Positions 12,317 through 27,237 of a DNA stretch of 64,000 bases are shown in pieces (position 1 is the first letter of the stretch; every line of letters begins with the position of its first letter). The stretch comes from Deinococcus murrayi DSM 11303 (GTDB taxonomy: Bacteria > Deinococcota > Deinococci > Deinococcales > Deinococcaceae): contig NZ_AXWT01000021.1 in the NCBI RefSeq assembly GCF_000482805.1, forward strand, positions 23,814 to 87,813. The letters run 5' to 3'. Below the pieces are notes generated by a model, which worked only from the letters and a program-made list of their open reading frames with translations, was not told where the DNA came from and searched no databases. A program made the translations under genes and the position numbers.

Positions 12317-12550
12317 TTAATGGGTGGCCCGGTCCTCGGCCAACGGTGCTGGGTAGGCGCTGCCCAGTTCCGGCAGCACCTGCGTCCAGGTCGGCGTGAG
12401 GTCCCGCGCCAGCAGGTCGTCAATGCGCAGGAACAGATCGGGCAAGCGGGCAAGGTCGTGAGCGTCCGGCCTGGCCCAGCGCGGCCACTCCCGGTCGGCG
12501 AGCAGCCGGGTGAGAAGCGTCCGCTCTCTGACCCCTTCGCCAGCCCCCAG
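12317..12550 (-). CDS. possible small gene lacking a standard start codon
   Basis: Between hflX and the glycoside hydrolase gene an open frame ends at a TAA (complement of 12317-12319) and codes for a plausible protein: RTLLTRLLADREWPRWARP, then LPDLFLRIDDLLARD and a C-terminal LPELGSAYPAP. Third-position GC is high, as in neighbouring genes. There is no ATG or GTG in frame. The candidates are a CTG at 12550 or a TTG about 42 codons before the stop, neither with a ribosome-binding site. The frame stays open upstream into hflX. It may be a real short gene with an unusual start, or the 3' remnant of a frameshifted gene. No function can be offered. Confidence 0.35.
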   Translation of the reverse strand: MGAGEGVRERTLLTRLLADREWPRWARPDAHDLARLPDLFLRIDDLLARDLTPTWTQVLPELGSAYPAPLAEDRATH

Positions 12551-12567
12551 ACCAGTGCGAGGGTGCT

Positions 12568-14277
<1,710 letters not shown>

Positions 14278-14692
14278 TTTATCTATGCGAGGTCACATCC
14301 TTTGCAGAGGAAAGAGAGGCGAGAAAAACGCACTCCGGGCCGCGCGGCAAGCACCGGGCGGCGGGAGGGGAGGCACGTTCCGGCATCACCCCAGGGTAGA
14401 CCGGGAGAGCGAGGGAAAAGGTGTGCCTTTACTTCAGGAGCTTGAGCATCGTGCAGTCAGCGTGGCATGTCAGGGGAGAAGGGGACATCAGCTGGGTGGC
14501 TTACACGGATTCCGTTCGATTCCTTTCCTTACTGGCCTTACTGGAAAAGCAACCTGGGGGTCATGCGTCAGCGTCACCCCTCGATCCTCACTCTGCTTCG
14601 CAGCTTTGCGAGTCCGCTCGGACGAAAGCACTTCGTTGGCGGGTCAAGCAGCATCCGTCTTCCCTCCTCCGGTCCAACTCCGCCCCCAGAGC
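14278..14692. other. intergenic stretch without a recognised gene
   Basis: Between the hflX start and the tRNA-Ser terminator I find no convincing coding frame on either strand. The middle part (14490-14560) is less GC-rich than its surroundings and holds ACGGATTCCGT (14505-14515), an inverted repeat with 5-base arms, followed by CGATTCC. An unrecognised small RNA or old repeat remnant is possible, but nothing proves it. Confidence 0.4.
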
Positions 14693-14693
14693 A

Positions 14694-14725
14694 AAAACGC
14701 CAACCCCCTTGAGGGCTGGCGTTTT
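14694..14725 (-). terminator. intrinsic terminator of tRNA-Ser
   Basis: On the minus strand AAAACGCCAGCC pairs with GGTTGGCGTTTT (12 bp with one G-T pair) around an 8-base loop and ends in a T run. It begins just after the tRNA 3' end. The A/T-flanked stem could also work on the other strand. Confidence 0.85.
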
Positions 14726-14728
14726 GTC

Positions 14729-14820
<92 letters not shown>

Positions 14821-14957
14821 GGGTGGCGCTCCGGCTGAGGCCGGTGGGCGACGGGGATAATAGCACGGCAGTGGGGCGGTGTGGAGGGGGGCTTTTTTCC
14901 CCGCCCGCTTCCTCATGTGCGGCCCCCGGAGCAGGCAAGTTGAGGCACAGTGGGGGC

Positions 14958-15974
14958 ATGCGGCGAATCCTGCTTCTTGGCGGCCTCATGAGCGCGGCCC
15001 TCTCCAGCACGGCGCTCGCGGCGACCCGCGTGCCCGGCACCTATACCTACTACTCGGCGGCCCGCGACCCCATCACCGACGCGAACACGGGCACCGTGGT
15101 CATCGACGAGGTGAATGATACCTCCGGGCAGACGCGGTTTGCCCTGCGCTGCGCCGACCGCGACCGCCCAGAGCTGTGGGCCTCACTGGCGACCAAAAAC
15201 GCCCTTCTGAGCGAGGAAGACGCCTATGCGGGCCTCAAACCCACCGTAACCATTCGGCTGGGCGACGACCCCCCGGTCGTGCTGCGCGACGCGGACCTCG
15301 TGACCGTCGTGGACCGCGGGGAGAATGTGCTGACCCGCAATATCGGCTTTCAGGGCGCGGTCGTCGCGCAAATCGCCGCCGGGCTGAACGCGGGCAAGCG
15401 GCTGGTGGTGCGGGTCAATCGGCGCAGCGGGGGCCAGGCCCTCACCTACACCTTCCCGGCGCGGGGCTTTGACGTGGCCTGGGCGGGCGTCAATGGCTGC
15501 CAGTCCTATGGCCGGGCAAAAACCTCTGCCGGAGCTGCTCCCGCCGGGGCGGCGGGCACGGCGGCGGTGGGCGCTCCCCGGTTCACCGAGTGGTCTTTCA
15601 CGGCCTGCCGCGACGCGGCGAGCGGGGCCGTCCGCGCCGAGCTGCTGGCGGGGCGGGCGCACCTGTGCGACCTGGTCATCGAGACGGTGCCCAACGGAGC
15701 GCGTCCCGTCGCCGCCGAGTTCCGCTACGAGCTGGAGTACCGCGAGGGCGGAAAAACGGGCAAACTCAGCCTGCCGGGGGTGGACCGCTGGCCCCCCGCG
15801 GGCGGCACTGCCATCCGCTTCCGGCAGGAAGGCAGCCGCCTCATCTTCACCCTGCCCCTCAACGTCCGCGCCCGCACCGACCGGGTGTACACCCGTCTGG
15901 GCGTCATCGGCAAGCTGACCTTTGACAACGGCAGCGTCAAGAGCGTGTACGAGCTGCTTCCGGTGCGGCCCTAG
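14958..15974 (+). CDS. secreted protein of unknown function
   Basis: A 338-residue protein with a signal peptide of about 22 residues (ILLLGGLMSAALSSTALA, cut before ATRVPG). The mature part begins GTYTYYSAARDPITDANTG and looks beta-rich, with an Ala/Gly-rich linker near residue 200. Three to four cysteines suggest disulfides outside the membrane. I do not recognise the family. The ATG lies 6 bases after a CACAGT box (14946-14951) and has no ribosome-binding site, which suggests a leaderless transcript. Its last 38 bases overlap the convergent dusA gene. Confidence 0.75.
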   Translation: MRRILLLGGLMSAALSSTALAATRVPGTYTYYSAARDPITDANTGTVVIDEVNDTSGQTRFALRCADRDRPELWASLATKNALLSEEDAYAGLKPTVTIRLGDDPPVVLRDADLVTVVDRGENVLTRNIGFQGAVVAQIAAGLNAGKRLVVRVNRRSGGQALTYTFPARGFDVAWAGVNGCQSYGRAKTSAGAAPAGAAGTAAVGAPRFTEWSFTACRDAASGAVRAELLAGRAHLCDLVIETVPNGARPVAAEFRYELEYREGGKTGKLSLPGVDRWPPAGGTAIRFRQEGSRLIFTLPLNVRARTDRVYTRLGVIGKLTFDNGSVKSVYELLPVRP

Positions 15975-16995
15975 GTGGGGCAATCTCCGCCACCCCCGCC
16001 CGTGCCTCCAGCACGCTCTCTGGCACCCCCGCCAGCGCCTCGCGCACAACCTCTAGCCCCGCTCCGGGCAGGTGCCCCCGCTCGCTGAGCGTGCGCTTCC
16101 AGTGCCGTGCCCCCGGCTGCCCGGCAAAGAGGCCCAGGGTATGCCGCATCAGCCGGTGCAGGGGCTGGCCCCGCTCTAGCTGCGCGGCGACGTAAGGCAG
16201 GAAAACTTCGATGGCCTCGCGGCGGGTGGGCGGAGTCACGTCTTCCCCAAACACGTCCCGGTCGGCGGTCGCCAGGAGGTACGGCTCCCCGTAGGCCGCC
16301 CGCCCGATCATCACGCCGTCGGCCCAGCGCAGATGCTCGCGGGCCGCCTCCAGGCTGAGGACCCCGCCATTGAGAACCACCGTCAGCCACGGAAAGTCGG
16401 CCTTGAGTTGCCGCACGACCTCGTAGCGCAGGGGCGGCACCTCACGGTTTTCCTTGGGCGAGAGGCCGGAGAGCCACGCTTTGCGGGCGTGGACGATGAA
16501 GGTTTCGGCCCCCGCCGCCGCGACTGCCGCCACGAAGCGGGTGAGGTGCGCGAAGCTGTCTTGGTCGTCGATGCCGATGCGGTGCTTGACCGTGACGGGA
16601 AGGCGGGTCGCGCCCCGCATCGCCTCCACAGCGCGGGCCACCACGTCCGGGGTCGCCATCAGGCAGGCCCCGAACGCGCCGCTCTGCACCCGGTCCGACG
16701 GACAGCCGCAGTTGAGGTTGACCTCGTCGTAGCCCCAGTCTTCGGCGATGCGGGCGCATTCCGCGAGGGCCGCCGGGTCCGAGCCGCCGAGTTGCAGGGC
16801 GACCGGGTGCTCGACCCCGGAAAAGCCCAGGTGCCGCTCGCGGTCGCCGTGCAAGATGGCCCCCGTCGTGACCATCTCGGTGTAGAGCAGGGTGCGGCGG
16901 GTCAGGGTGCGGTGAAAGACCCGGCAATGCCGGTCGGTCCAGTCCATCATCGGGGCGACCGACAGGGTATGAGGGGGGCGGAGGGCGGCGCTCAT
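15937..16995 (-). CDS. dusA: tRNA-dihydrouridine synthase A
   Basis: A flavin-dependent enzyme that reduces uridines in the tRNA D loop. The 352-residue protein starts SVAPMMDWTDRHCRVFHR and has the substrate-contact and catalytic region NLNCGCPSDRVQSGAFGACL, where the second Cys is the general acid, plus VTVKHRIGIDD and the FMN-binding LNGGV and GVMIGRAAYGEP segments. PMMDWTD and the overall order fit the DusA branch. The ATG is 8 bases after a TACACT box (complement of 17004-17009), so a leaderless mRNA is likely. The C-terminus overlaps the convergent secreted-protein gene. Confidence 0.93.
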   Translation of the reverse strand: MSAALRPPHTLSVAPMMDWTDRHCRVFHRTLTRRTLLYTEMVTTGAILHGDRERHLGFSGVEHPVALQLGGSDPAALAECARIAEDWGYDEVNLNCGCPSDRVQSGAFGACLMATPDVVARAVEAMRGATRLPVTVKHRIGIDDQDSFAHLTRFVAAVAAAGAETFIVHARKAWLSGLSPKENREVPPLRYEVVRQLKADFPWLTVVLNGGVLSLEAAREHLRWADGVMIGRAAYGEPYLLATADRDVFGEDVTPPTRREAIEVFLPYVAAQLERGQPLHRLMRHTLGLFAGQPGARHWKRTLSERGHLPGAGLEVVREALAGVPESVLEARAGVAEIAPPRAAPEAARTRS

Positions 16996-17050
16996 CGCCC
17001 GGCAGTGTAGCCGGCGGGGGCAGAGCCAAATGGAAGCGCCTCCCCGGCCC

Positions 17051-18310
17051 CTACTTTCCGCCTTGGTCGTCCCGCTCGGCGGGCTGGGTGACCTCCCCTT
17101 CCCGCCCGGCGCGGACGGTCCGGCGCGGCTCGACGATGAGGCCGGGGCCGACTTTGGCCCCCGCTTGCACGGTGCTGTGCGCTCCAATCACGCTCAGGCG
17201 GCTGTTGGCGCTTTGGCCGCCCACGACCGCACCTTCCTCCACGACCGCGCCCACGTCCACGATGGCCCGGCTCACCCGCGCCCCGGCCCGGATGACCGCC
17301 CCCGGCTGCACGATGCTGTGCCGCACGCTGGCCCCCTCCTCCACAACCGCGTTGGGACCAACCACGCTGCTGATGACCTCGCCCGCAATCACGGCCCCGC
17401 CGCAGACATAGGCGTGGTCCAGCCGCGCCGAGCCGTGAACGCGGGTGGGGGGCCGGGCAATCGAGCTGGTGATAAAGGGCCAGTCGGGGGTGTCCAGCTC
17501 AAAGCCTTGGCCGTCCAGAAAATCCTGGTGGGTCTGCATGTAGGCGTCGAGCGTGCCCACGTCCATCCAGTAACCCTCCAGCGGGTAGGCGTAGGCGTCC
17601 CCCCGCGCCACGAGGGCGGGCAGCAGCTCTTCGCCGTAGTCGCCCAGCTCGCCCTGCCGCTCCAGCTCCTCCAGGGTTTCCATCAAAATCTTCGCGTCGT
17701 ACACGAAGACTTCGGCGGTCACGGTCTTGCCAAGCGGCTGGTCAGGTTTGTAGGCGAACTTCGTGACCTTGCCCTCGCGGTTTGCCCGCACGTTGCCGAA
17801 GCGGGTGGCCTGGGCCTCGTCCGCCAGCTCGGTCGTGACCATCGTGACGCTGGCCCCGTGGCGGATGTGGGCGCGAATCACCTCGGAGTAATCGAGCTTG
17901 TAGATGTGGTCGGCGCTCATGACGAGCACTACGTCGGGGCCGAACTCGCGCATCAGCGGCACGTGCTGGGCGAGGGCGTGGGCGTTGCCATGGGCGAACT
18001 CGCCGTCCTCGTTCTCCGGGCTGGAAAAGGGCGGCATCACCACCAGCCCGCCCCGCGTGCGGTCGAGGTCCCAGGGCCGCCCGCCCGACAGGTGGTCATT
18101 GAGGCCGTGCGGCAGGTACTGCTCGACCACCCACACGTCCTGCACGCCGCTGTGGACGAGATTGGAAAGCGGAAAGTCAATCAGGCGGTAGGTGCCCAAA
18201 AAGGGCACGGCGGGCTTGGCCCGTTCGGTCGTCAGCGGAGAAAGGCGGCTGCCCTTGCCCCCGGCGAGGACGATGGCCAGCACTTTTTTTCCGGCGATGC
18301 GCGTCGTCAC
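17051..18310 (-). CDS. glgC: glucose-1-phosphate adenylyltransferase
   Basis: GlgC makes ADP-glucose from glucose 1-phosphate and ATP, the committed step of glycogen synthesis in the cytosol. The 419-residue protein has the nucleotide loop VLAGGKGSRLSPLTTERAKP, FPLSNLVHSG, the substrate motifs MSADHIYKLDY and EGYWMDVGTLDAY, and a C-terminal left-handed beta-helix of hexapeptide type (about 300-400). The GTG start lies 7 bases after a CACACT box (complement of 18318-18323). No other glycogen gene is nearby. Confidence 0.95.
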   Translation of the reverse strand: MTTRIAGKKVLAIVLAGGKGSRLSPLTTERAKPAVPFLGTYRLIDFPLSNLVHSGVQDVWVVEQYLPHGLNDHLSGGRPWDLDRTRGGLVVMPPFSSPENEDGEFAHGNAHALAQHVPLMREFGPDVVLVMSADHIYKLDYSEVIRAHIRHGASVTMVTTELADEAQATRFGNVRANREGKVTKFAYKPDQPLGKTVTAEVFVYDAKILMETLEELERQGELGDYGEELLPALVARGDAYAYPLEGYWMDVGTLDAYMQTHQDFLDGQGFELDTPDWPFITSSIARPPTRVHGSARLDHAYVCGGAVIAGEVISSVVGPNAVVEEGASVRHSIVQPGAVIRAGARVSRAIVDVGAVVEEGAVVGGQSANSRLSVIGAHSTVQAGAKVGPGLIVEPRRTVRAGREGEVTQPAERDDQGGK

Positions 18311-18437
18311 GCGGCTCAGTGTGAGGGTGCAGCCGCCCCCCCGCGTGAGGGAGAGTTGGAGGGAAGTTCACCGTCCCCCCTTCACCTTCAGGCCGCAGCA
18401 AGGCACATGAGAAGCCCTCTCCCCTACCCTGGTGCCC

Positions 18438-18593
18438 ATGTTCGCTCTGCTCGTCTTGATGGTGCTGCTCGCGCTGCTGGCCCACGCCGCGGCTCGGCAG
18501 ACCCGGCTGAATCTCGGTGCTGACGGGGGCACCAGGGGCCTGGAGGGGACCCGCCGCCCCTTGGCCCGGTCACGGGAGGGGCACCCCGCCTGA
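18438..18593 (+). CDS. small single-span membrane protein, 51 residues
   Basis: A short frame starting MFALLVLMVLLALLAHAAA, an obvious N-terminal membrane span, followed by a basic polar tail ending REGHPA. The ATG lies 7 bases after TACCCT (18425-18430), the window's usual leaderless arrangement, and this supports the call. It occupies the space between the divergent glgC and the convergent mqnC. Function unknown. Confidence 0.5.
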   Translation: MFALLVLMVLLALLAHAAARQTRLNLGADGGTRGLEGTRRPLARSREGHPA

Positions 18594-18609
18594 GCTGGAG
18601 CGAGGAACC

Positions 18610-19782
<1,173 letters not shown>

Positions 19783-19810
19783 ACCCGCACGCTAGCACCG
19801 CCGGGGGGCG

Positions 19811-20137
19811 TCAAGCGTCCCGCCCTTCCGCCTGCGGCACGAGGAGCAGCACCGTCCCCGTCCGCACGGGCAGGGCTGTCCAGGGCTGAGTGGGCGTGAC
19901 CCGGTAGCCCTCGGCGGCCCGCAGGCGCACGAACTCGCCGTGCGGCAGGTCGAGGACCGCTTCACCCGCGAGGCAAGTCAGCCAGCCCGTGACGGGAGGG
20001 CCACCCACCTTGCCCGGCAACGCGAGCACCCGCAAGCCCCCGCCGGGAAGGGTCACCCACTCGCCCGGCGTACCCCCCGCCAGCCGCACGAGGTGCAGGG
20101 CCTGGGGCGGCTCCGGGCGGGGGGGGCGCGGGGGCAA
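19811..20137 (-). CDS. cupin-like small protein
   Basis: A 108-residue protein starting at a TTG five bases after the topA stop, with GAGG just before it, so it is probably read with topA. The sequence, LPGGGLRVLALPGKVGGPPV and WLTCLAGEAVLDLPHGEFVR, reads like a single beta-barrel cupin, but there is no clear metal-binding histidine set. No partner or substrate is indicated. The fold is a guess from pattern only. Confidence 0.6.
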   Translation of the reverse strand: MPPRPPRPEPPQALHLVRLAGGTPGEWVTLPGGGLRVLALPGKVGGPPVTGWLTCLAGEAVLDLPHGEFVRLRAAEGYRVTPTQPWTALPVRTGTVLLLVPQAEGRDA

Positions 20138-20142
20138 GAGCC

Positions 20143-23019
<2,877 letters not shown>

Positions 23020-23142
23020 AAGAGGTGACTCCACCGGGGCGAAGTGCGCCGAGCGTAGCACGCTCTTTGCGGGGTGGAAGGCGGCGCGGGCCGCGCTGGT
23101 GCAAGAGCAGGCCGCAGAATGCCGTGCTACGCTCCAGCTCCC

Positions 23143-23715
23143 ATGCGTGACCGGGGGTCTGCCGCTTCGCTGCTGCCGCTGCTGGTGCTGCTTGGCCTGC
23201 TCCTCGGCTTTGTGCTGATGCCGCGGCTGCCCGCTCCGGCGAGCACGCCCCATTCCACCGCCGTGGTGCTGGGGGCCGCGCAGTACGCCGGCACGCCCAG
23301 CCCCGCCTTTGCCCGGCGGCTCGACCACGCCCTTGCCCTGTACCGGGCGGGTGTGGTGCGCCGCATCGTGGTCACGGGCGGGCGGCAACCCGGCGACCCC
23401 CACACCGAGGGGGCAGTCGGCGTGCGGTACCTGCGGGCGGCGGGAGTTCCGGCCCCGGCCCTGCTTGCCGAGACGAAAAGCCGCACCACCGCCGACAACC
23501 TGCGCGGTGCCCGCGCCCTGCTGCCGCCCGGCACCCCCGTCACCCTGGTGACGGACCCGGCGCACATGCCCCGCGCCCTGGGGCTGGCGCGCGCCCTGGG
23601 CATGCGTGCGAACGCCAGCCCCAGCCCGCTGAACTGGCCTCCCGACTGGCGTTACCGGGGGCGCGAGCGGCTGGCGCTGCTGGCCTCTGCGGTGCTGGGC
23701 GTGCGCTCCCGGTAA
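23143..23715 (+). CDS. DUF218 (YdcF/SanA-like) membrane-anchored protein
   Basis: A 190-residue protein with one N-terminal span (about residues 9-28) and the DUF218 core: TAVVLGAAQYAGTPSPAFARRL, IVVTGGRQPGD, TEGAVGVRYL, AETKSRTTADNLRGA and LVTDPAHMPRAL. Family members such as SanA and ElyC affect envelope integrity, but their chemistry is unclear. The ATG lies 9 bases after a TACGCT box (23128-23133) without a ribosome-binding site. It is divergent from topA. Confidence 0.8.
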   Translation: MRDRGSAASLLPLLVLLGLLLGFVLMPRLPAPASTPHSTAVVLGAAQYAGTPSPAFARRLDHALALYRAGVVRRIVVTGGRQPGDPHTEGAVGVRYLRAAGVPAPALLAETKSRTTADNLRGARALLPPGTPVTLVTDPAHMPRALGLARALGMRANASPSPLNWPPDWRYRGRERLALLASAVLGVRSR

Positions 23716-23761
23716 CGGGCGGCACAGGTCCCCACCCCCGGCGCCTGACACAATGCCCGCC

Positions 23762-24781
23762 ATGCTCCGTTCGCTGCTGTGGGTGCCCGGCACCCTGATT
23801 CTGCTCGCCGTGCTGGCCGACCTGCTGGTGACCAGCCTGAAGTCGGGCGAGGGCCGCCTCACCCGGCTGGTTCATACGGGCCTGTACCGACCGATGCGGG
23901 CGCTCTCGCGGCTGGTTCATCCCCGCGAGGTCCTGGCCTGGACGCCCGGCGTCCTCGTCATCGGCACGCTGCTGGTGTGGATTGCGCTGACCTGGCTGGG
24001 CTGGGTGCTGATTTTCTGGTCGGTGCCCGGCTGGGTGGTGGGGGCCGACGAGGGCACCCAGGCGCAGCTCGGCGCGGTCGTGTACTTCGTGGGCTTCACC
24101 ATCAGCACCCTGGGCTTGGGCGAGCTGCGGCCCGAAGGCCAGCTTCCCAGAGTGCTGACGGCCCTCGCCGCGCTGGACGGCTTTTTTCTGGTGACTTTTT
24201 CCATCACCTTCCTGACGCCGCTCGCGCAGGCGCACGGGGCGCGGCGCGAACTCGCCCTGCGCATTCACCGCGCCGGAGACACCGCCCAGCAACTCGTGCT
24301 CTCCGGCTGGCAGGAGCACCCGCAGGGGCTAGAGGGCCTCTTTGCAGAGATGGCGAGCGACCTCGTGCAGGTGGACGCCCAGCACCGCAATGCACCCTAC
24401 CTGCACCGCTTTCACGACCGCTTCGCCGAAGAAGACGTGCACCTGCTGCTGCCCGCGCTGGGCGAGGCCCTCCTGATTGCCGAGCACGGCCTCAAGGGGC
24501 CGCGCCTGCGGGGACTGCGGACCCTGCGGGCCTCAGTCATGGGCATGCTGGAATCGTTTGCCCAGGTCCACGACAGCGACCCGCCCGTTCCTCCCCTGCC
24601 GGACCTCGCGGCGCTGCGGGAGGCCGGACTTCCCTTGCGTGACGACGCCGACTTCGCGGCCCGCTTGGAGGGCGAAGCGGCCCTGCGGCGCGCCCTGCAC
24701 GCGATGGTGCGGCAGGCGGGTTGGAGCTGGGACCGGGTGGCCGGCACGCGGACGCCCACCCTCAGTCTCGAAGCGATGTGA
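23762..24781 (+). CDS. two-span pore-loop ion channel protein
   Basis: A membrane protein of about 339 residues with an N-terminal span, further spans near 60-85 and 130-155, and between the last two a pore-loop segment VYFVGFTISTLGLGELRP. This resembles the potassium-channel filter TVGYGD, but reads TLGLGE. The C-terminal 170 residues are soluble and helical. I prefer the second ATG (23762) because it lies 7 bases after CACAAT (23749-23754), while the ATG at 23753 overlaps that box. Ion selectivity is unknown. Confidence 0.72.
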   Translation: MLRSLLWVPGTLILLAVLADLLVTSLKSGEGRLTRLVHTGLYRPMRALSRLVHPREVLAWTPGVLVIGTLLVWIALTWLGWVLIFWSVPGWVVGADEGTQAQLGAVVYFVGFTISTLGLGELRPEGQLPRVLTALAALDGFFLVTFSITFLTPLAQAHGARRELALRIHRAGDTAQQLVLSGWQEHPQGLEGLFAEMASDLVQVDAQHRNAPYLHRFHDRFAEEDVHLLLPALGEALLIAEHGLKGPRLRGLRTLRASVMGMLESFAQVHDSDPPVPPLPDLAALREAGLPLRDDADFAARLEGEAALRRALHAMVRQAGWSWDRVAGTRTPTLSLEAM

Positions 24782-24805
24782 CGCGGGCGGCTCGCGTTTG
24801 CTCCC

Positions 24806-26383
24806 TCAGCGTCCCAGCCGCCGCAGCACGCCTGCCACCTCCGGTAACCGCAAGGCCAGTGCCCCAGCGAGGTAGGCAGCCAGGCCTGCGCCGCCTGCCA
24901 GCGCCAACCCAACCATGCCGGGCACGATAAAGCCGGGACTGGGCATCACCAGCGAGACCAGCCAGGCAACCAGCCCTGAAACGGCGGCGAGGGGCACCAC
25001 CCGCCCCAGGTGCCCGGCGACCTCCCGCGAGGGAAAGCCCAGGGCGCGGCGGTACATCAAGATGAGCGCCCCCGCCATCAGCACGCCGCTGACCGCCGTG
25101 CTGACGCCAAAGCCCAAGAACCCCAGCCGGGGCACCAGCGCGTGGTACAGCCCGACCTCCAGCACGAAGCCCGCGGCGCTGACGGCGACGGCCTCGCGGG
25201 TGCGCTCGCGGGCGTAAAAGGTCCGCAGCAGCACGGTCACGACCGCCCAGGGCACCAGCGCCAGCGCCCACCCGGTGAGGATGCCCGCCCCCGCCTGAAA
25301 CTTGGTGGCCTCATAGGAGCGGCTGAGGTTAAAGAGGCTCACGGCATAGGGGGCCAGTGCGACCAGGAGCGCACTCATGGGCGCGGCGAAGAAGGTGGTC
25401 GTGCGCAGGCCCTGCACCGTGAGCGCCCGAAAGGCCCGCCAGTCGCGGTCGGCGGCGTGCTGCGAGAAGCGCGGAAAGAGGGCCAAGACGGGCGACACCA
25501 CGAAAAGACCATTCGCCATCGTGAAGAGGGCCTCAGCGTTGGCATAGCCCGTCTGGGTGCCTACCGGAAACTGGCTGCTGTTGGTCAGCAGTCGGGTCAC
25601 GTACACGTTCAGGACCTGCCGCGCCCCTGCCGTCAGGGTGAAGGGAGCCATCTGCCGCAGCACCCGCCCCAGCGCCGGGTGCCTGCGCAGGGCGGGGGTG
25701 GGCAGCAGCCCGAAGCGGGCCAGGGCCGGAAGCTGCACCACGAGTTGCGCGGCGCCCCCTATCAGCCACCCAAAGGCCAGCCACGTCGCTGTATTGGGCA
25801 GCAGCAGCAGCGCGGCGATGGACGCGAGGTTAAAGGCGACGGGGGCAAAACTGCTCTCCTTGAAGTGCTCGTCGGCATTGAGCAGCCCCATCGCCACCGC
25901 CGAGAGACTGATGAGCATCAAAAAGGGCATCACCAGCCGGGTGAGGTAAGTGGCGAGCGCCGGGTCCACGTTGGAGTTCGCGGCGGTCAGGAGGTTCACA
26001 ATCCAGGGGGCCGCGAAGATGCCCAGCGCCATCACGAGGAGGTTCACCGCGACCAGCACCCCGCTAAAAGCCTGCGCGAGCCGCTTGCGGTCGGCCCCAT
26101 TCAGCGTCTTATAGACCGGAATAAAAGAGTTGACGAGGGCGCCTTCGGCAAGCAGCTCGCGCAACAGATTCGGCACTCGCACGGCGACCGCAAAGGCGTC
26201 CGTGAGCGACGTGTCAAACAGGTTGACCATCTGCTGGCGCACGATGCCCGACAGCCGCGACCCCAGCGTCCCGGCCATCACAATCAGGGTGTTGACCCGC
26301 AGCGAGCGCTGCGGAGCCGGAGCGGGTGCGGCGGGACCCTGCGGGGGCGGACTGGGGTCGGGAGCGGCGGGCGGAACGGTCAC
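24806..26383 (-). CDS. murJ: lipid II flippase MurJ (MviN family)
   Basis: MurJ moves the peptidoglycan precursor lipid II across the inner membrane. This 525-residue protein has about 14 spans and the family segments AGTLGSRLSGIVRQQMVNLF, RVPNLLRELLAEGAL, SFIPVY and GAARQVLNVYVTRLL. A proline-rich, probably cytosolic N-terminal stretch of about 25 residues precedes the first span. I start it at the GTG at 26383 because TACAGT (complement of 26391-26396) lies 7 bases upstream; a longer frame from 26494 would read through that box. It is convergent with the channel gene. Confidence 0.92.
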   Translation of the reverse strand: MTVPPAAPDPSPPPQGPAAPAPAPQRSLRVNTLIVMAGTLGSRLSGIVRQQMVNLFDTSLTDAFAVAVRVPNLLRELLAEGALVNSFIPVYKTLNGADRKRLAQAFSGVLVAVNLLVMALGIFAAPWIVNLLTAANSNVDPALATYLTRLVMPFLMLISLSAVAMGLLNADEHFKESSFAPVAFNLASIAALLLLPNTATWLAFGWLIGGAAQLVVQLPALARFGLLPTPALRRHPALGRVLRQMAPFTLTAGARQVLNVYVTRLLTNSSQFPVGTQTGYANAEALFTMANGLFVVSPVLALFPRFSQHAADRDWRAFRALTVQGLRTTTFFAAPMSALLVALAPYAVSLFNLSRSYEATKFQAGAGILTGWALALVPWAVVTVLLRTFYARERTREAVAVSAAGFVLEVGLYHALVPRLGFLGFGVSTAVSGVLMAGALILMYRRALGFPSREVAGHLGRVVPLAAVSGLVAWLVSLVMPSPGFIVPGMVGLALAGGAGLAAYLAGALALRLPEVAGVLRRLGR

Positions 26384-26560
26384 GGGGCCAACTGTAGTGC
26401 AAGCAGCGGGCTGCCCGGTCGCCGGGTCATAAGAGTTCCGGTTGAACAGTTCTGCAAGAACTGGAACCCCAGCTGCCAGGAGAAGAACAGGCATTGACGG
26501 AGAGGAGTGGAGGCACCGAAGCGAAGCGCAGGGGCTGGCACGGATGTTCCGGACTCCGTA

Positions 26561-27199
26561 TCACAGCGTCACCATCCCCCCCGGCGTCTCCAGCAAGGCC
26601 GCCAGTTCGGGCTGCGGAGCCTCGTAGACCTCCACGTCGCCCGCAAGGGGCAGGGCACTCAGAAAGGCGCGGAGAGCGTCCGGGTCGGGGGTGCCCAGGC
26701 GCAGGGTCAGCAGGCGCACCCCGGCGTCGGGCAGGCGCGTCGGCGGGGGCGGCGTGTGCCACGCGATGAGGCTGGGCAGCACCCCCTGAAGCGGCCCGCC
26801 CCCCGGCAGCAAGCCGTCTGCCGGAACGGTGAGCGTCCAGCGGTGCTCGCCGCGCGACAGCTCCAGCCCCTCCCCATGCCCGGAGAGGTCGACCCCCAGC
26901 AGGTCCGGCACGCGGGCCACCCAGTGCAGCAGGACCGGACCGCCTTCCAGCCGCGCCCGTACGGTCGGCGTATCCAACCCGAACCAGCGCGGGCGGGGAG
27001 GTGAGGGGGCCGCCGGATTGACTGCGATGACCTCCAGGTAGAGGTCCGGCCCCAGCGAGAGCAGCGCGTTGTGGGTGCCAAAGAGGGCGTGCTCGCCGCC
27101 GGGCTGCATCCCGACCCCCAGGCGGCCTTCCACCCAGGCGCGGCCTTCTTCCAACGTGCGGGCGGCAACGACGAGGTGGTCGGGAATGGCGGCGGACAT
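26561..27199 (-). CDS. VOC/glyoxalase-like domain protein
   Basis: A 212-residue protein starting [20 protein letters not shown], with [21 protein letters not shown] and a second half-domain ending ETPGGMVTL. This is the large glyoxalase-like (Glyoxalase_3) type of VOC protein. His residues at the start and the Glu in YLEVIAV could bind a metal. Substrate unknown. The ATG lies 6 bases after TATCCT (complement of 27206-27211). Upstream is an inverted repeat and then the desaturase-like gene on the same strand. Confidence 0.7.
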   Translation of the reverse strand: MSAAIPDHLVVAARTLEEGRAWVEGRLGVGMQPGGEHALFGTHNALLSLGPDLYLEVIAVNPAAPSPPRPRWFGLDTPTVRARLEGGPVLLHWVARVPDLLGVDLSGHGEGLELSRGEHRWTLTVPADGLLPGGGPLQGVLPSLIAWHTPPPPTRLPDAGVRLLTLRLGTPDPDALRAFLSALPLAGDVEVYEAPQPELAALLETPGGMVTL

Positions 27200-27237
27200 G
27201 CGAGGAGGATAGGGGAAAGAGGGAGTGGAGAGTAGGA

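Noticed and set aside
14505..14527. ACGGATTCCGT followed by CGATTCC as the end of a mobile element
   Set aside because: Only one short palindrome is visible, with no partner repeat, target duplication or transposase in the window.
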